NCBI RefSeq assembly: GCF_022758235.1
Contig: NZ_JALEBG010000001.1
Location: forward strand, 1,984,001 to 2,048,000
Reading direction: 5' to 3'
Length of the DNA: 64,000 nucleotides
Origin: Pontibacter liquoris
GTDB taxonomy: Bacteria; Bacteroidota; Bacteroidia; Cytophagales; Hymenobacteraceae
Each line of letters starts with the position of its first letter. The stretch's first letter is position 1. Below are positions 18,436 to 28,500 of this stretch, piece by piece. A program made the translations under genes and the position numbers. The notes beneath the pieces were generated by a model. It was not told the origin of the DNA. It saw only the letters and a program-made list of their open reading frames with translations, and did not search any database.

Positions 18436-19187
18436 GAAAAGCTGTGTTGCATTTGGTCCTGCTCGCCGGTTTATTGGCGGGTTGTGAGGAAAAAATTGCA
18501 GATCCCGATCCCCGGGCTGCCGGATACGATTATTATCCGGTAGCTATCGGGGATTTCCGCATTTACAACGTCACCGATATCCAGTACAGGTATAACGTGG
18601 GCGATACTGCCCGCTTTCAGTTGCAGGAGCGGGTGGATACATCCTTTTACGACCAGACCAACACGCTTAACTATAAAATAGTCCGTTCTATCCGTCCGGA
18701 TGCCGGTAGCCCGTGGGTGGATGATTCCGTATTTGTAGTAGCCAAGACAAACACCATGGTGCTGCTCACCAAAGATAATACCCCACACGTTAAGCTGGTA
18801 TTTCCGGTGAAAGCCGGGGAGTCGTGGCTGGGCGATGCGTATAACAACAACAAGGCGAATAGTTATACTCCTGTTGATGGCCGCCGATCGGAGTATTACC
18901 TGAGCAAGGAGTCGTATACGTATGATAAAGTAGGAGAGCCTTTTACGATCGGGGATAAGACCTATCCCAAAACGCTGACGGTGGTGCAGGGAACGCCCAC
19001 GGAAAGCTGGATCGGCTTTGACGACCGCCAGGAGGTTTATGCCGAGGATATCGGCATGGTCTACATGCGGTATAACCGCATTGTATACTGCAATCAGATG
19101 GAATCCAGCAAGTGCGAGTATGCCATTGGCTACAAATTGAACGGCCATGAGCGCCACGAGATACTAACTTCCTACGGACATAAATAA
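18432..19187 (+). CDS. putative lipoprotein of unknown function
   Basis: A 251-residue protein beginning MRKAVLHLVLLAGLLAGCEEK, a lipoprotein signal with lipobox LAGC (Cys18). The mature part is rich in beta-strand-like sequence (YYPVAIGDFRIYNVTDIQYRY) with no domain I can name. Related proteins are common single copies near mnmA or protease genes in Cytophagia, from memory. The start overlaps the mnmA stop, and the subtilase begins 3 bases after its end, so all three are co-expressed. Confidence 0.7.
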   Translation: MRKAVLHLVLLAGLLAGCEEKIADPDPRAAGYDYYPVAIGDFRIYNVTDIQYRYNVGDTARFQLQERVDTSFYDQTNTLNYKIVRSIRPDAGSPWVDDSVFVVAKTNTMVLLTKDNTPHVKLVFPVKAGESWLGDAYNNNKANSYTPVDGRRSEYYLSKESYTYDKVGEPFTIGDKTYPKTLTVVQGTPTESWIGFDDRQEVYAEDIGMVYMRYNRIVYCNQMESSKCEYAIGYKLNGHERHEILTSYGHK

Positions 19188-19190
19188 ACG

Positions 19191-20852
19191 ATGTGCCACC
19201 TGCTCCTCTACCTGTTCCTTCTGCTTTCAGTGCCGGCCGTACTCGGCCAGGGAGCGCAGCAGGCCGAAGCAATAGAGCAAAAGCGGCTGGTATACTTCAC
19301 CGATAAAGCAGGCACTCCTTTTTCCTTAGACAATCCCCAGGCTTTCCTGTCGCCCCGGTCCCTGGAGCGCCGGCAGCGGCAGCACATTTCCTTAACTTCG
19401 CGCGATCTGCCCGTTAACCCGGCCTATGTGAGTGAGCTCAAAAAACAGGGGGTACCGGTATGGTATACTTCCCGCTGGTTTAATGCTGCCGTTGTGCAAT
19501 GCAGCGACGAACAACTGGCGCAGTTAGAAAAGCTGCCTTTTGTTAAAGGCTCCTACACCCTCAACAGAATAGCCCAGCCCCGGCAGGAAAGCCACCCTTT
19601 ACAGCAAGATCAGAAATTATCCTTTTCAATAAAGGTTCCCGCGCCTGCAGGTGCCCAGGACTATGGGCCTGCTTTCCACCAGGCCAATATGCTGGGAGCC
19701 GTGGACCTGCACCAGGCCGGCTTTCGGGGCGAAGGAATGCTCATTGCCGTGCTCGATGCCGGGTTTCCGAACCTAAATGCAATTCCGGCGCTGACCCAAC
19801 TTTTACAGAACAAGCAGCTGCAGGGCACTTTTGATTTTGTGCTGAACCAACAGGACGTGTTCGGCGGGGATGCGCACGGCACGTCGGTACTAAGCACCAT
19901 GGCTGCTTATGCCCCGGGCACCTTTCTGGGCACGGCATACGGGGCCAGTTACCTGCTTTTGCGCACCGAAGATGCCGCAACTGAACATCCCCTGGAAGAG
20001 ATCAACTGGCTGCTGGCTGCGGAGTATGCCGACAGCGCCGGGGCCGATGTGATCAATTCATCGCTTGGCTATACTACGTTTGATGCCCCCGCGCAAAGCT
20101 ATACCTATGCCGACCTGGATGGCAACACGGCCCTGGTGAGCCGGGCTGCCGACATGGCTGCTGCCGCAGGTATACTGGTGGTGGCAAGCGCTGGAAACGA
20201 CGGAAACAAAGCCTGGCACTTTATTTCCGCGCCAGCAGATGCCGATTCTGTATTAACAGTGGGGGCGGTAGACTCTTTGGGTATGAAAGCGGCTTTCAGC
20301 TCATTTGGCCCAGCATCCGATGGCCGCATCAAACCCGATGTGGTGGCGCTTGGCCAGCTAGCGTACGTGCTGAATGTAGCAGGCAATGTAGGCCAAAGCA
20401 ACGGCACTTCCTTTTCAGGGCCCATTATGGCAGGATTTGCAACGTGTCTGTGGCAGGCATATCCTGGCAAAACCAACATAGAAATAATTCAGCTGCTACA
20501 CCAGCTCGGGAGCAAAGCAAATTCCCCCGACAATGCGATCGGGTATGGTATTCCGAGTTATGCCCGTATCGTAACGGCGCTGCCCGAAGCATCGGCAGCA
20601 GCGTCAGCCTTTATCACCAACCCGGTTACAGGGGAGGAGATCATCCTTACGCTTGGGCCGGAATGGGGGGCGCAGCCCCTGGCGCTAAGTATAGTAGATG
20701 CCACAGGCAAAATGGTGTACCAGGAGACCTTGCCTGCCGGCCAGAGCCGCCAGGTACTGGGGCTGCGGGGGCACAGCTTAAAACAAGGCCTTTACATCTG
20801 CCGCCTGCGGGCTGGCAACCAAAGTGCTACCCTGCGGCTGATAAAACTATAA
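19191..20852 (+). CDS. secreted subtilisin-like serine protease with T9SS sorting domain
   Basis: A 553-residue S8 peptidase. It has a signal peptide (cleavage near VLGQG), an N-terminal prodomain-like region to about 165, then Asp189 (VLDAGFPN), His229 (GDAHGTS), oxyanion Asn336 (ASAGND) and Ser407 (NGTSFSG), a full catalytic set. The last 75 residues (about 478-553) form a type A T9SS C-terminal domain with DATGKMVYQE and GLYICRLRAG, so it is exported through the type IX system. It is third in the mnmA-lipoprotein-protease transcript. Confidence 0.9.
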   Translation: MCHLLLYLFLLLSVPAVLGQGAQQAEAIEQKRLVYFTDKAGTPFSLDNPQAFLSPRSLERRQRQHISLTSRDLPVNPAYVSELKKQGVPVWYTSRWFNAAVVQCSDEQLAQLEKLPFVKGSYTLNRIAQPRQESHPLQQDQKLSFSIKVPAPAGAQDYGPAFHQANMLGAVDLHQAGFRGEGMLIAVLDAGFPNLNAIPALTQLLQNKQLQGTFDFVLNQQDVFGGDAHGTSVLSTMAAYAPGTFLGTAYGASYLLLRTEDAATEHPLEEINWLLAAEYADSAGADVINSSLGYTTFDAPAQSYTYADLDGNTALVSRAADMAAAAGILVVASAGNDGNKAWHFISAPADADSVLTVGAVDSLGMKAAFSSFGPASDGRIKPDVVALGQLAYVLNVAGNVGQSNGTSFSGPIMAGFATCLWQAYPGKTNIEIIQLLHQLGSKANSPDNAIGYGIPSYARIVTALPEASAAASAFITNPVTGEEIILTLGPEWGAQPLALSIVDATGKMVYQETLPAGQSRQVLGLRGHSLKQGLYICRLRAGNQSATLRLIKL

Positions 20853-20920
20853 TACCATTTCAGCGCAACATTCAGGGCTAGTGTTACAGAAAACTCATTA
20901 AAAAATTTACCTTTACAGCT

Positions 20921-21580
20921 ATGAAACCACTGATCGCACCCTCTATACTTGCCGCTGATTTTGCTAACCTGCAATCGGAGGTGGAGATGCTGAACCGCAG
21001 CGAAGCTGATTGGCTCCATGTAGATGTGATGGATGGCCGCTTTGTGCCCAATATTTCGTTTGGATTCCCGGTGATGGAAGCCATCCAACGCTTTGCTAAA
21101 AAGCCGATGGATGTGCACCTGATGATCGTGGAGCCGGAGCAATACATCACGCGTTTCCGGGAGGCCGGCGCTGATGTGATCACGGTGCACCTGGAAGCCT
21201 GCCGCCACCTGCACCGCACTATCCAGCAGATTAAAGCATGCGGCGCCAAGGCGGGCGTTGCCCTGAATCCGCATTCGCCTGTATCCGGTCTGGAGGATAT
21301 CATTGCTGACCTGGATCTGGTGCTGGTAATGTCGGTAAACCCCGGTTTTGGCGGGCAAAAGTTCATCCCGAATACGTACCGTAAGCTGGAAACTTTAAAA
21401 GAGCTGGTTCTTGCCCGAAATTCGTCCGCTTTGATCGAAGTAGATGGCGGGGTAAACGAAGAGAATGCGCCGCTTTTGCTGCAGAAAGGAGCCGATGTGC
21501 TGGTAGCCGGCAGCTTTGTCTTCTCGGCTGCTGATCCGGAGCAAACAATTGCCGACCTGAAAAGCGTCTCCCTGAAATAA
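20921..21580 (+). CDS. rpe: ribulose-phosphate 3-epimerase
   Basis: A 219-residue TIM-barrel enzyme of the pentose phosphate pathway, interconverting ribulose 5-phosphate and xylulose 5-phosphate. It has IAPSILAADFANL at the start, the metal/catalytic motif HVDVMDGRFVPN (about 33-44), MSVNPGFGGQKFI (about 137-149) and EVDGGVN (about 174-180). It is 69 bases downstream of the protease and 16 bases upstream of the TonB receptor, so it may be read with either. Confidence 0.96.
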   Translation: MKPLIAPSILAADFANLQSEVEMLNRSEADWLHVDVMDGRFVPNISFGFPVMEAIQRFAKKPMDVHLMIVEPEQYITRFREAGADVITVHLEACRHLHRTIQQIKACGAKAGVALNPHSPVSGLEDIIADLDLVLVMSVNPGFGGQKFIPNTYRKLETLKELVLARNSSALIEVDGGVNEENAPLLLQKGADVLVAGSFVFSAADPEQTIADLKSVSLK

Positions 21581-21596
21581 CGCTACGCTACGCCTG

Positions 21597-24029
21597 ATGC
21601 TCAAATATCTGTCGGTATGGTTGCTTCTACTCTTGCCAATGGGTGTTTCGGCACAGCAGGCCCTACTGGTAGGCAAAGTACTCAACCAGGAAAAGCAACC
21701 GCTGGAACTAGCTACCGTGGGTATCAAGGGCACTACCATTGGTACGCACACCGCAGCCGATGGCACTTTCCGGCTGGCGATACCAGCCAATGAACAACTG
21801 GTATTGCAGGTGCGCTACATTGGCTTCGAGGCACAGGAAAAAACACTGACGGCCGCTGCCGGACAACAACTTAACTTGACCTTTACGCTGGTGCCTGACC
21901 TGCAGAAGCTACGTACGCTGGATGTGCGGGGCAAGCGCGAAACCGACACCCGCGAGCAGGTAAGTATGACCAACCTGAATCCGCGGCTCACCAAAAATCT
22001 TCCTTCCGCTTTCGGTGACTTTAACAAGATCCTTGTCACCTTGCCCGGCGTTTCGAGCAATAACGAGCTTTCTTCCACCTACTCGGTGCGGGGTGGCAAT
22101 TACGACGAGAACCTGGTCTATGTGAACGGCATCGAGATATACCGGCCTTTTTTGATCACGGCCGCCCAGCAGGAGGGCCTTAGCTTTGTGAACCCGGACC
22201 TGGTGGGCAGCATTGCATTTTCATCCGGCGGCTGGCAACCCAAGTATGGCGACAAACTCTCGTCAGTGCTGGACATCAAGTATAAAGAACCCCAAAAGTT
22301 TGCAGCTTCCGTAACGGGTAGCCTCACAGGAGGCGCTTTGCACGTAGAGTCCGCCTCGCGGAACAAGCGCGTTTCGTACCTGTTTGGCACCCGCTACAAA
22401 AACAGCCAGTATATCTTGCAGGGGCTGCAGGAAAACGGCGAGTATCAACCTAACTTCTCCGATGCACAGGTTTATATCCATATCAACCTGACCAAAGACA
22501 CCTTACAGCCTGGCCGCACTACGCTGGGAATACTAGGAAGCTATGCCCGGAATAATTACCTGGTCATACCCAAAAGCCGGGTCACCACTTTCGGCACCCG
22601 CTCCATGCCGCTGCGCCTGTATGTTGGTTTTGATGGCCGCGAACAGATGGAGTACCGTACCTCCCAGGTTGGCTTGAATCTGGCGCATCGTTTTAATCAG
22701 AACTATACAACCTCGCTTATACTTTCCGGCGTGCAGTCGCGGGAGCGGGAGTTTCGGGATGTGGAGGCATTTTACCTTCTGAGCGATGTAAGCCAGAACG
22801 CCAACAATTTTGGCGAGGACGAACGCACCCGGGGTGCCGGCAGCCAGTTCGACCATGCCCGCAATGCCTTAAAGGCAAGTATACTGACGGCTGAAAGCCG
22901 GAACGAGTGGCAGCTGAGCGGCCGGAGTAAAATACTGGCAGGCGCCAAGATCGGCCTCGAACACATGGACGACCGGCTGGAAGAGTATGGTTTCACCGAT
23001 TCCGCTGACTTTGTTAAACCCGTTTATTTGCTGGATTCCCGCCAGGACCTGCAGAGCGTGCGCTATAATGGCTATGTGCAGCATACTTTTGAGCTTGATT
23101 CGCTGCGTACCATCACCTACGGGATGCGCGCCAGTTACTGGGACTTTAACCGCGAACTGACCCTCACGCCGCGCCTGCAGTATGCGTTTATCTCGCCCCG
23201 TAATCAGGATCTGTCTTTTAAAGCTGCGGTAGGGTTATACTACCAGCCGCCCTTTTACCGAGAGCTGCGCAATTTTGAAGGAGAACTCAACGCTAATCTG
23301 AAAGCGCAACGATCGCTGCATGCTATTGTCGGCACCGATTACCTGTTCCAGAAGTGGGGGCGGGATTTTAAACTCACAGCCGAAGCCTATTACAAGCACA
23401 TGACCAATGTGGTACCCTATGACGTAGATAATGTGCGGCTGCGTTATTATGCGCGTAACAACGCGAAAGCCTATGCGGCCGGGTTTGATGTGCGGGTGAA
23501 CGGCGAATTTATCCAGGGAGCCGAGTCGTGGCTTAGCCTGGGGCTGCTGACCACCCGCGAGAATGTGGACGGCGATTCGACGACCGTTTACGCGCAGGGA
23601 AGACCGGTTGGGCGGCAGGAGCAGGGTTACATCCGCAGGCCCACCGATCAGTTGGTGAATGTCGGCGTATTTTTCCAGGATCACTTGCCTGATAACCCTA
23701 CTGTACGGGTATACCTGAACATGGTATATGGCAGTGGCCTTCCGTTTGGCCCACCCCGCCAGCCGGAATACCGCAATGCGTTTAATGGCAAGTCCTACAA
23801 ACGGGTAGATGTGGGATTCTCGAAAGTGATCGTGCTGGAAAGTGACCTCGTAGAGCGAAAAAAAGTATCGCTCCAAAGTCTTTGGATAGGACTGGAAGTA
23901 CTCAACCTGATCGATGCGCAGAACAGGGTGGCGTATACGTATGTAACCGATGTGAATGGCTTGACCTATGCTGTACCTAATTACCTGACCGGCCGCCGAT
24001 TGAACCTCCGCTTCGTAGCACGATTTTAA
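21597..24029 (+). CDS. TonB-dependent receptor with carboxypeptidase-like front domain
   Basis: An 810-residue outer-membrane receptor. It has a signal peptide (cleavage near GVSAQQ), a CarbopepD_reg-type Ig-like domain at about 22-105 (GKVLNQEKQPLELATVGIKGT), a plug at about 120-240 (YSVRGGNYDENLVYVNGIEIY) and a C-terminal barrel ending LNLRFVARF. The layout matches SusC-like or general TonB receptors, but no SusD-like partner follows, so the substrate is unknown. It starts 16 bases after rpe. Confidence 0.9.
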   Translation: MLKYLSVWLLLLLPMGVSAQQALLVGKVLNQEKQPLELATVGIKGTTIGTHTAADGTFRLAIPANEQLVLQVRYIGFEAQEKTLTAAAGQQLNLTFTLVPDLQKLRTLDVRGKRETDTREQVSMTNLNPRLTKNLPSAFGDFNKILVTLPGVSSNNELSSTYSVRGGNYDENLVYVNGIEIYRPFLITAAQQEGLSFVNPDLVGSIAFSSGGWQPKYGDKLSSVLDIKYKEPQKFAASVTGSLTGGALHVESASRNKRVSYLFGTRYKNSQYILQGLQENGEYQPNFSDAQVYIHINLTKDTLQPGRTTLGILGSYARNNYLVIPKSRVTTFGTRSMPLRLYVGFDGREQMEYRTSQVGLNLAHRFNQNYTTSLILSGVQSREREFRDVEAFYLLSDVSQNANNFGEDERTRGAGSQFDHARNALKASILTAESRNEWQLSGRSKILAGAKIGLEHMDDRLEEYGFTDSADFVKPVYLLDSRQDLQSVRYNGYVQHTFELDSLRTITYGMRASYWDFNRELTLTPRLQYAFISPRNQDLSFKAAVGLYYQPPFYRELRNFEGELNANLKAQRSLHAIVGTDYLFQKWGRDFKLTAEAYYKHMTNVVPYDVDNVRLRYYARNNAKAYAAGFDVRVNGEFIQGAESWLSLGLLTTRENVDGDSTTVYAQGRPVGRQEQGYIRRPTDQLVNVGVFFQDHLPDNPTVRVYLNMVYGSGLPFGPPRQPEYRNAFNGKSYKRVDVGFSKVIVLESDLVERKKVSLQSLWIGLEVLNLIDAQNRVAYTYVTDVNGLTYAVPNYLTGRRLNLRFVARF

Positions 24030-24145
24030 TTCAGAAGTATAACACCGGAAGTACAGGTTTAACGCTGATAAGAGCGTCTATACCTAATGAAGTAACAGTT
24101 TAAGCTATACTAAAAGCTGGCTGGTTAATTTCCCCATTGATTCAT

Positions 24146-24186
24146 AAAAAAGGGAGCCACAAATTGTTCGGCTCCCTTTTCTTTTA
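24146..24186. terminator. bidirectional intrinsic terminator
   Basis: AAAAGGGAGCC / GGCTCCCTTTT with an 11-base loop, A-run on one side and T-run on the other. It lies between the convergent TonB receptor and DUF2911 genes. Confidence 0.85.
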
Positions 24187-24204
24187 GACAGTAAGTATAA
24201 ACAA

Positions 24205-25074
24205 CTATAATTTGCGCTTCTTCCAGTTGTTATAAGCCGTTTCGATCTCTTTCGCATAAGTTTTGTAACTATCCGGCTCGGTATTCCCGAGCTGCATTGC
24301 TTTAGCCGTGAGCGAAGCTGCGATCTGAAACTCATTGTTCTGAGCATAAAGTCGGGCTTTTATCCAGTTATTGAAGAAGGTGTCTTTAATAGCAATCGAT
24401 TTGTTAATCCACTCCAGTGCTTTCTGATGCTGTTCTTTGTAAGGAAGCATATACTCGGCACACTGCGCCCATACATACCAGTCGTCTGCGACAGCTTTTG
24501 CCAGCGCGGCATTGATATTGGCCAGGGCTTTCCTTTCTACCTCAGTTTCTATCGGGATCGATACCTTCATGTTTTCCCAGGCCAGGTTCAGCATTCCTTT
24601 ATTTGTGCCAAGGTCGGAGAAGGAGAACTGCATGGTTTCGGTAAAGCTGTTCTGCTTTGGTGTAACCGCATAATAGGCCACATCATCCAGTTCATTATAC
24701 CCTTCCAGGCCCCACAGGGTCGTATCCTTGTTTAAAACAACGTTCCAGGATGTTTCATTTTCTGGGATAATAAAAAAAGAATAGGTGCCAGCCGGAACAC
24801 GCTCATGGTTGAAGAATACATCGTCTTCAAAACTGATCAGGGTCGATTCGTTTGCGCCTGCCCGCCAGATCTTCCCATAAGGTACCAAAGCGCCAAAGAT
24901 CTTTCTTCCTTTTACGCCCGGCGCATGGTAGCGCACCGTGATTGCTGTAAGGCCAATGGTTTGTTTTAGCACTGCTTCAGGGCTAGGCTGAGGTAGCTTC
25001 ACCTGAGCAAATACGGTAGGGCTACTAAAGCAACATCCTACAAAGAGGCATAAACCTGCCAGAAAACGCTTCAT
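24205..25074 (-). CDS. DUF2911 secreted protein
   Basis: A 289-residue protein with a signal peptide (cleavage near VFAQV). It has the DUF2911 pattern (SPEAVLKQTIGLTAITVRYHAPGVKGRKIFG; YGKIWRAGANESTLISFE; PAGTYSFFIIP) over about residues 25-175. A helical C-terminal part resembles TPR repeats. DUF2911 proteins are common and uncharacterised in Bacteroidota. Single gene with its own -7 element (24 kb terminator on its far side). Confidence 0.85.
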   Translation of the reverse strand: MKRFLAGLCLFVGCCFSSPTVFAQVKLPQPSPEAVLKQTIGLTAITVRYHAPGVKGRKIFGALVPYGKIWRAGANESTLISFEDDVFFNHERVPAGTYSFFIIPENETSWNVVLNKDTTLWGLEGYNELDDVAYYAVTPKQNSFTETMQFSFSDLGTNKGMLNLAWENMKVSIPIETEVERKALANINAALAKAVADDWYVWAQCAEYMLPYKEQHQKALEWINKSIAIKDTFFNNWIKARLYAQNNEFQIAASLTAKAMQLGNTEPDSYKTYAKEIETAYNNWKKRKL

Positions 25075-25153
25075 AGTTAATATTTAATTTATACTTCTAA
25101 ACTTTGGTGTCACAGAAAAAATTGTGCCATAGCAAAAGGCTTTTTTCGGGCAG

Positions 25154-25161
25154 CAAAGATA
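25154..25161 (-). promoter_or_regulatory. -7 promoter element of the DUF2911 gene
   Basis: The minus strand reads TATCTTTG, an exact TAnnTTTG match, about 80 bases upstream of the ATG at 25074. Confidence 0.55.
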
Positions 25162-25538
25162 CGCAAGAACATAAGGCTAAATAGTATAAGCACCTTATAT
25201 AATCTTTAAAATTTAGCCAAGTCAATTGAAGCAAAAATATACTTACACGATAAAATGTAACATTCCTAATATAGCATTATACCATAAAATATTTTCAGAT
25301 AATCAGGAACTTATACAACCAAAATTACGATTTCTTGTATAATATGATTAATTAATTGAAGATTAATACACCAATTCCACCTAAAGCTATGATTTACAGG
25401 CACTTTCCCTGCGGCTAGGGAGAGAAAATCCTGCTGTTTAGTTGCTCCTATCAAGCAGGAGAGTAACCTCTTTATGCGCTTTTTTTCAGCGCAGCATAAA
25501 CTTTTTTAACCTTTTATCTACCTTTTAACAATTAATGT
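25162..25538. promoter_or_regulatory. AT-rich gap and hairpin-rich leader of the MBG-repeat gene
   Basis: The left half (to about 25380) is very AT-rich with no gene. The right part holds three successive hairpins on the plus strand: TCCCT/AGGGA at 25406-25421, CCTGCT/AGCAGG at 25430-25459, and TTTATGCGCT paired with AGCG...CATAAA at 25471-25500. A T-rich stretch follows, just before the ATG at 25539. This could be a structured 5' leader, or the last hairpin could act as a terminator. I do not recognise a known riboswitch. Confidence 0.4.
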
Positions 25539-28500
25539 ATGCAATCAAAACTTCTACTCAAGCTACAAGCTAAAGAGTACCATTACTTTCAGCGTTTCCT
25601 GCTGGTCACGGGTTTATTTCTGCTCAGCTCCTTCGGGCTGCAGGCCCAGACTGTTTCATCTGATAAGGACGACTATGCCCCCGGCGAGATCGCTTTTATT
25701 ACCGGCTCCGGCTGGACGCTAGATCAAACAGTCCATGTAGAGTTTAAGGAAGAACCCGATTACCCTGATTATCATGTGTATGATGTGGCAGTAGATGCCG
25801 CTGGTAACTGGCAGATTGAATATCCTATCGAATCACGCCATATCGGTGTAAAGTTTACCGTAACAGCAACAGGTAAGCAATCTACTTATACTACTCAAAC
25901 AGTGTTTACTGATGCCAATGTTGAATTTAAATCAACGGGACTGCCAAATGGTACCAATATTACTGTACGATATAGAATAGGCACTTCTAACTCAGGGCCT
26001 CAGAGTAGTTTAACGTTCTCTGCTCCTGGCCCTTCCAACAGTTTAGCTGTTACTGAGCTTCAGACCATTTATTATTCTTTTGATAATGTTACTTTAAATG
26101 GAGTAATTTATACAGCTTCAGGAGGTTCGCAAACTGGCACTAAGAATAACGGCAAGATTTCATTATCAGCTGATTTCATATCTTCCTGTACTGGACCGGC
26201 AATTACAACCCAGCCTGTAAACCAAACAGTAACCTATGGGGCGAATGCAGCCTTTACAGTTGCTGCATCCGGAACGGCTACTCTTGCCTATCAGTGGCAA
26301 GTAGATAGTGGTGCTGGGTTTGGAAACATTTCCGGTGCTACATCAGCTACTTTAAATCTGACACAGCCTGCTGTATCCTTGAATGGCAATCAATACCGAT
26401 GTGTGGTTACCAATAGCTGCGGAACTGCTACCACCAATGCAGTAAGTATAACTGTAAATAAAGCAACAGCTACCGTTACATTAAGTAACCTGCAGCATAT
26501 ATATGATGGCAGTGCTAAATTTGCCTCTGCATCCACAGATGTAACGGGTACAAGTAGCTTCACTTATACATATGATGGTTCTTCTGCAGCTCCCGTTAAT
26601 TATAAAGAAGGCGGATATATTGTAGTAGCTACATTAGTGAACGATAATTATTCTGGTAGCACTTCAGGAACGCTTATCATTAACAAAGCAGCTACTACTA
26701 CACTAGTTACCCTTGCAACTGGACCTTTCACTTACACGGGCTCGCCTATTACGCCTGCTTCAGTTAGTGTAACAGGTCCTGGCCTAAGCCTGACGCCAGC
26801 TGCTACTTATGCCAGCAATACCAATGCCGGTACAGCTACAGCCAGCTACAGCTATGCAGGTAGCGACAACTACCTAGCTTCTTCAGACAGCAAAACCTTT
26901 TCTATCGGTAAGGCCGCTGCTACAATTGTAGTAACTGGTAAGACTGTTACTTACGACGGCAAAGCACATGGCGCCAGTGGTACAGCTAAAGGTGTAAACA
27001 ACGAAGATCTGACTGGCTTAAACCTAGGTTCCAGCTTCACCAATGTACCTGGTGGCACAGCTTCATGGACGTTTACCAATGCTAACTATGTTGATCAAAG
27101 CGGCCAGGTAGATATCATAATCAACAAAGCTCCTGTTACGCTTACTCTCGGAAACCTGGAACATACTTATGATGGTACTTTGAAGTCAGCAACGGCTACG
27201 GCTACACCAGCAGTAAGTGGTATAAGCATCAGCAACAATGGTAAAACATATGCAGGAACTTATGAAGTGGAAGCTACGCTGGACAATGCCAATTACAGTG
27301 CGGCGGTTGTAACAGGTAATTTGGTGATTGCTCAGAAAGCACTTTCAGTTACTGCAAATGATAAGGAAAGAAAGTATAATCAGGCTAACCCGGTTTTTGA
27401 TGGTGTTGTAGAAGGGGCTGTTGCTGCCGATAATATTAGCGCTGATTACAGCACTATTGCCACGCAAACCAGCAACGTAGGAGAATATGCTATTAATGTT
27501 ACATTAGTTGACCCGAACAACAAGTTAGGTAACTACAGTGTGACGAAAACGCCTGGTATATTGAAAATTACTCCGGCTTCTGCTACGATCTCTTTAACTG
27601 ACTTAGCTAAGACCTACAACGGTTCTGCCCAGGGTGCAACAGTTACTACTTCACCTGCTGGCTTGGCAGTAAATGTGACCTATGCTGGCTCTGCCACAAT
27701 TCCAACAAATGCCGGCACTTATGCCGTGGTAGCATCCCTGAATAACAGCAACTACACTGCTTCCAATGGTACAGGTTCTCTGGTAATCGCTAAAGCTCCT
27801 ACAACCACAGTTGTTACGCTTGCATCTGGTCCATTCACTTACACCGGTTCGGCAATAACGCCAGCCACTGTAAGAGTAACTGGTCCTGGCTTGAGCCTGA
27901 CTCCAAAAGCTGAGTATGCAGACAACGTGAATGCAGGTACAGCCACTGCCGGTTTCGACTATGTTGGTGATGACAACTACCTTGCTTCTTCAGACAGCAA
28001 GACCTTCCAGATTGGTAAGGCGAATGCTACTATCGCTGTAAACGGCTACACCGGCACTTACGACGGCGTAGCCCATGGAGCGACAGGTTCTGCAACAGGA
28101 GTAAAAGGAGAAACACTGGCCGGACTTGCGCTTGGCAATACCTTTACCAATGCGCCTGGCGGTACAGCTTCCTGGATTTTTACGGATGCTACTGGCAATT
28201 ACAATAACACCAGTGGTTCAACCGCTGTAGTAATAAACAAGAAAGAGCTTACTGTTACCGCAGAAAATCAGAGCAAATACTGTGGTCAAGCCAATCCATC
28301 TTTCACTGTTAGCTATTCTGGTTTCGTGCTGAATGAGAACGCTTCTGTGTTAACTACAGCTCCGGTTGCATCGGCTAATACTAGTCAGATGAGTGGTACC
28401 GGTACATATACTATCACTGCAGCAGGCGGGGTCGCAAACAACTACAGCTTCAAGTATGTTGATGGCACCCTTACGATCAACAGCGTAGCTATTGATGCAG

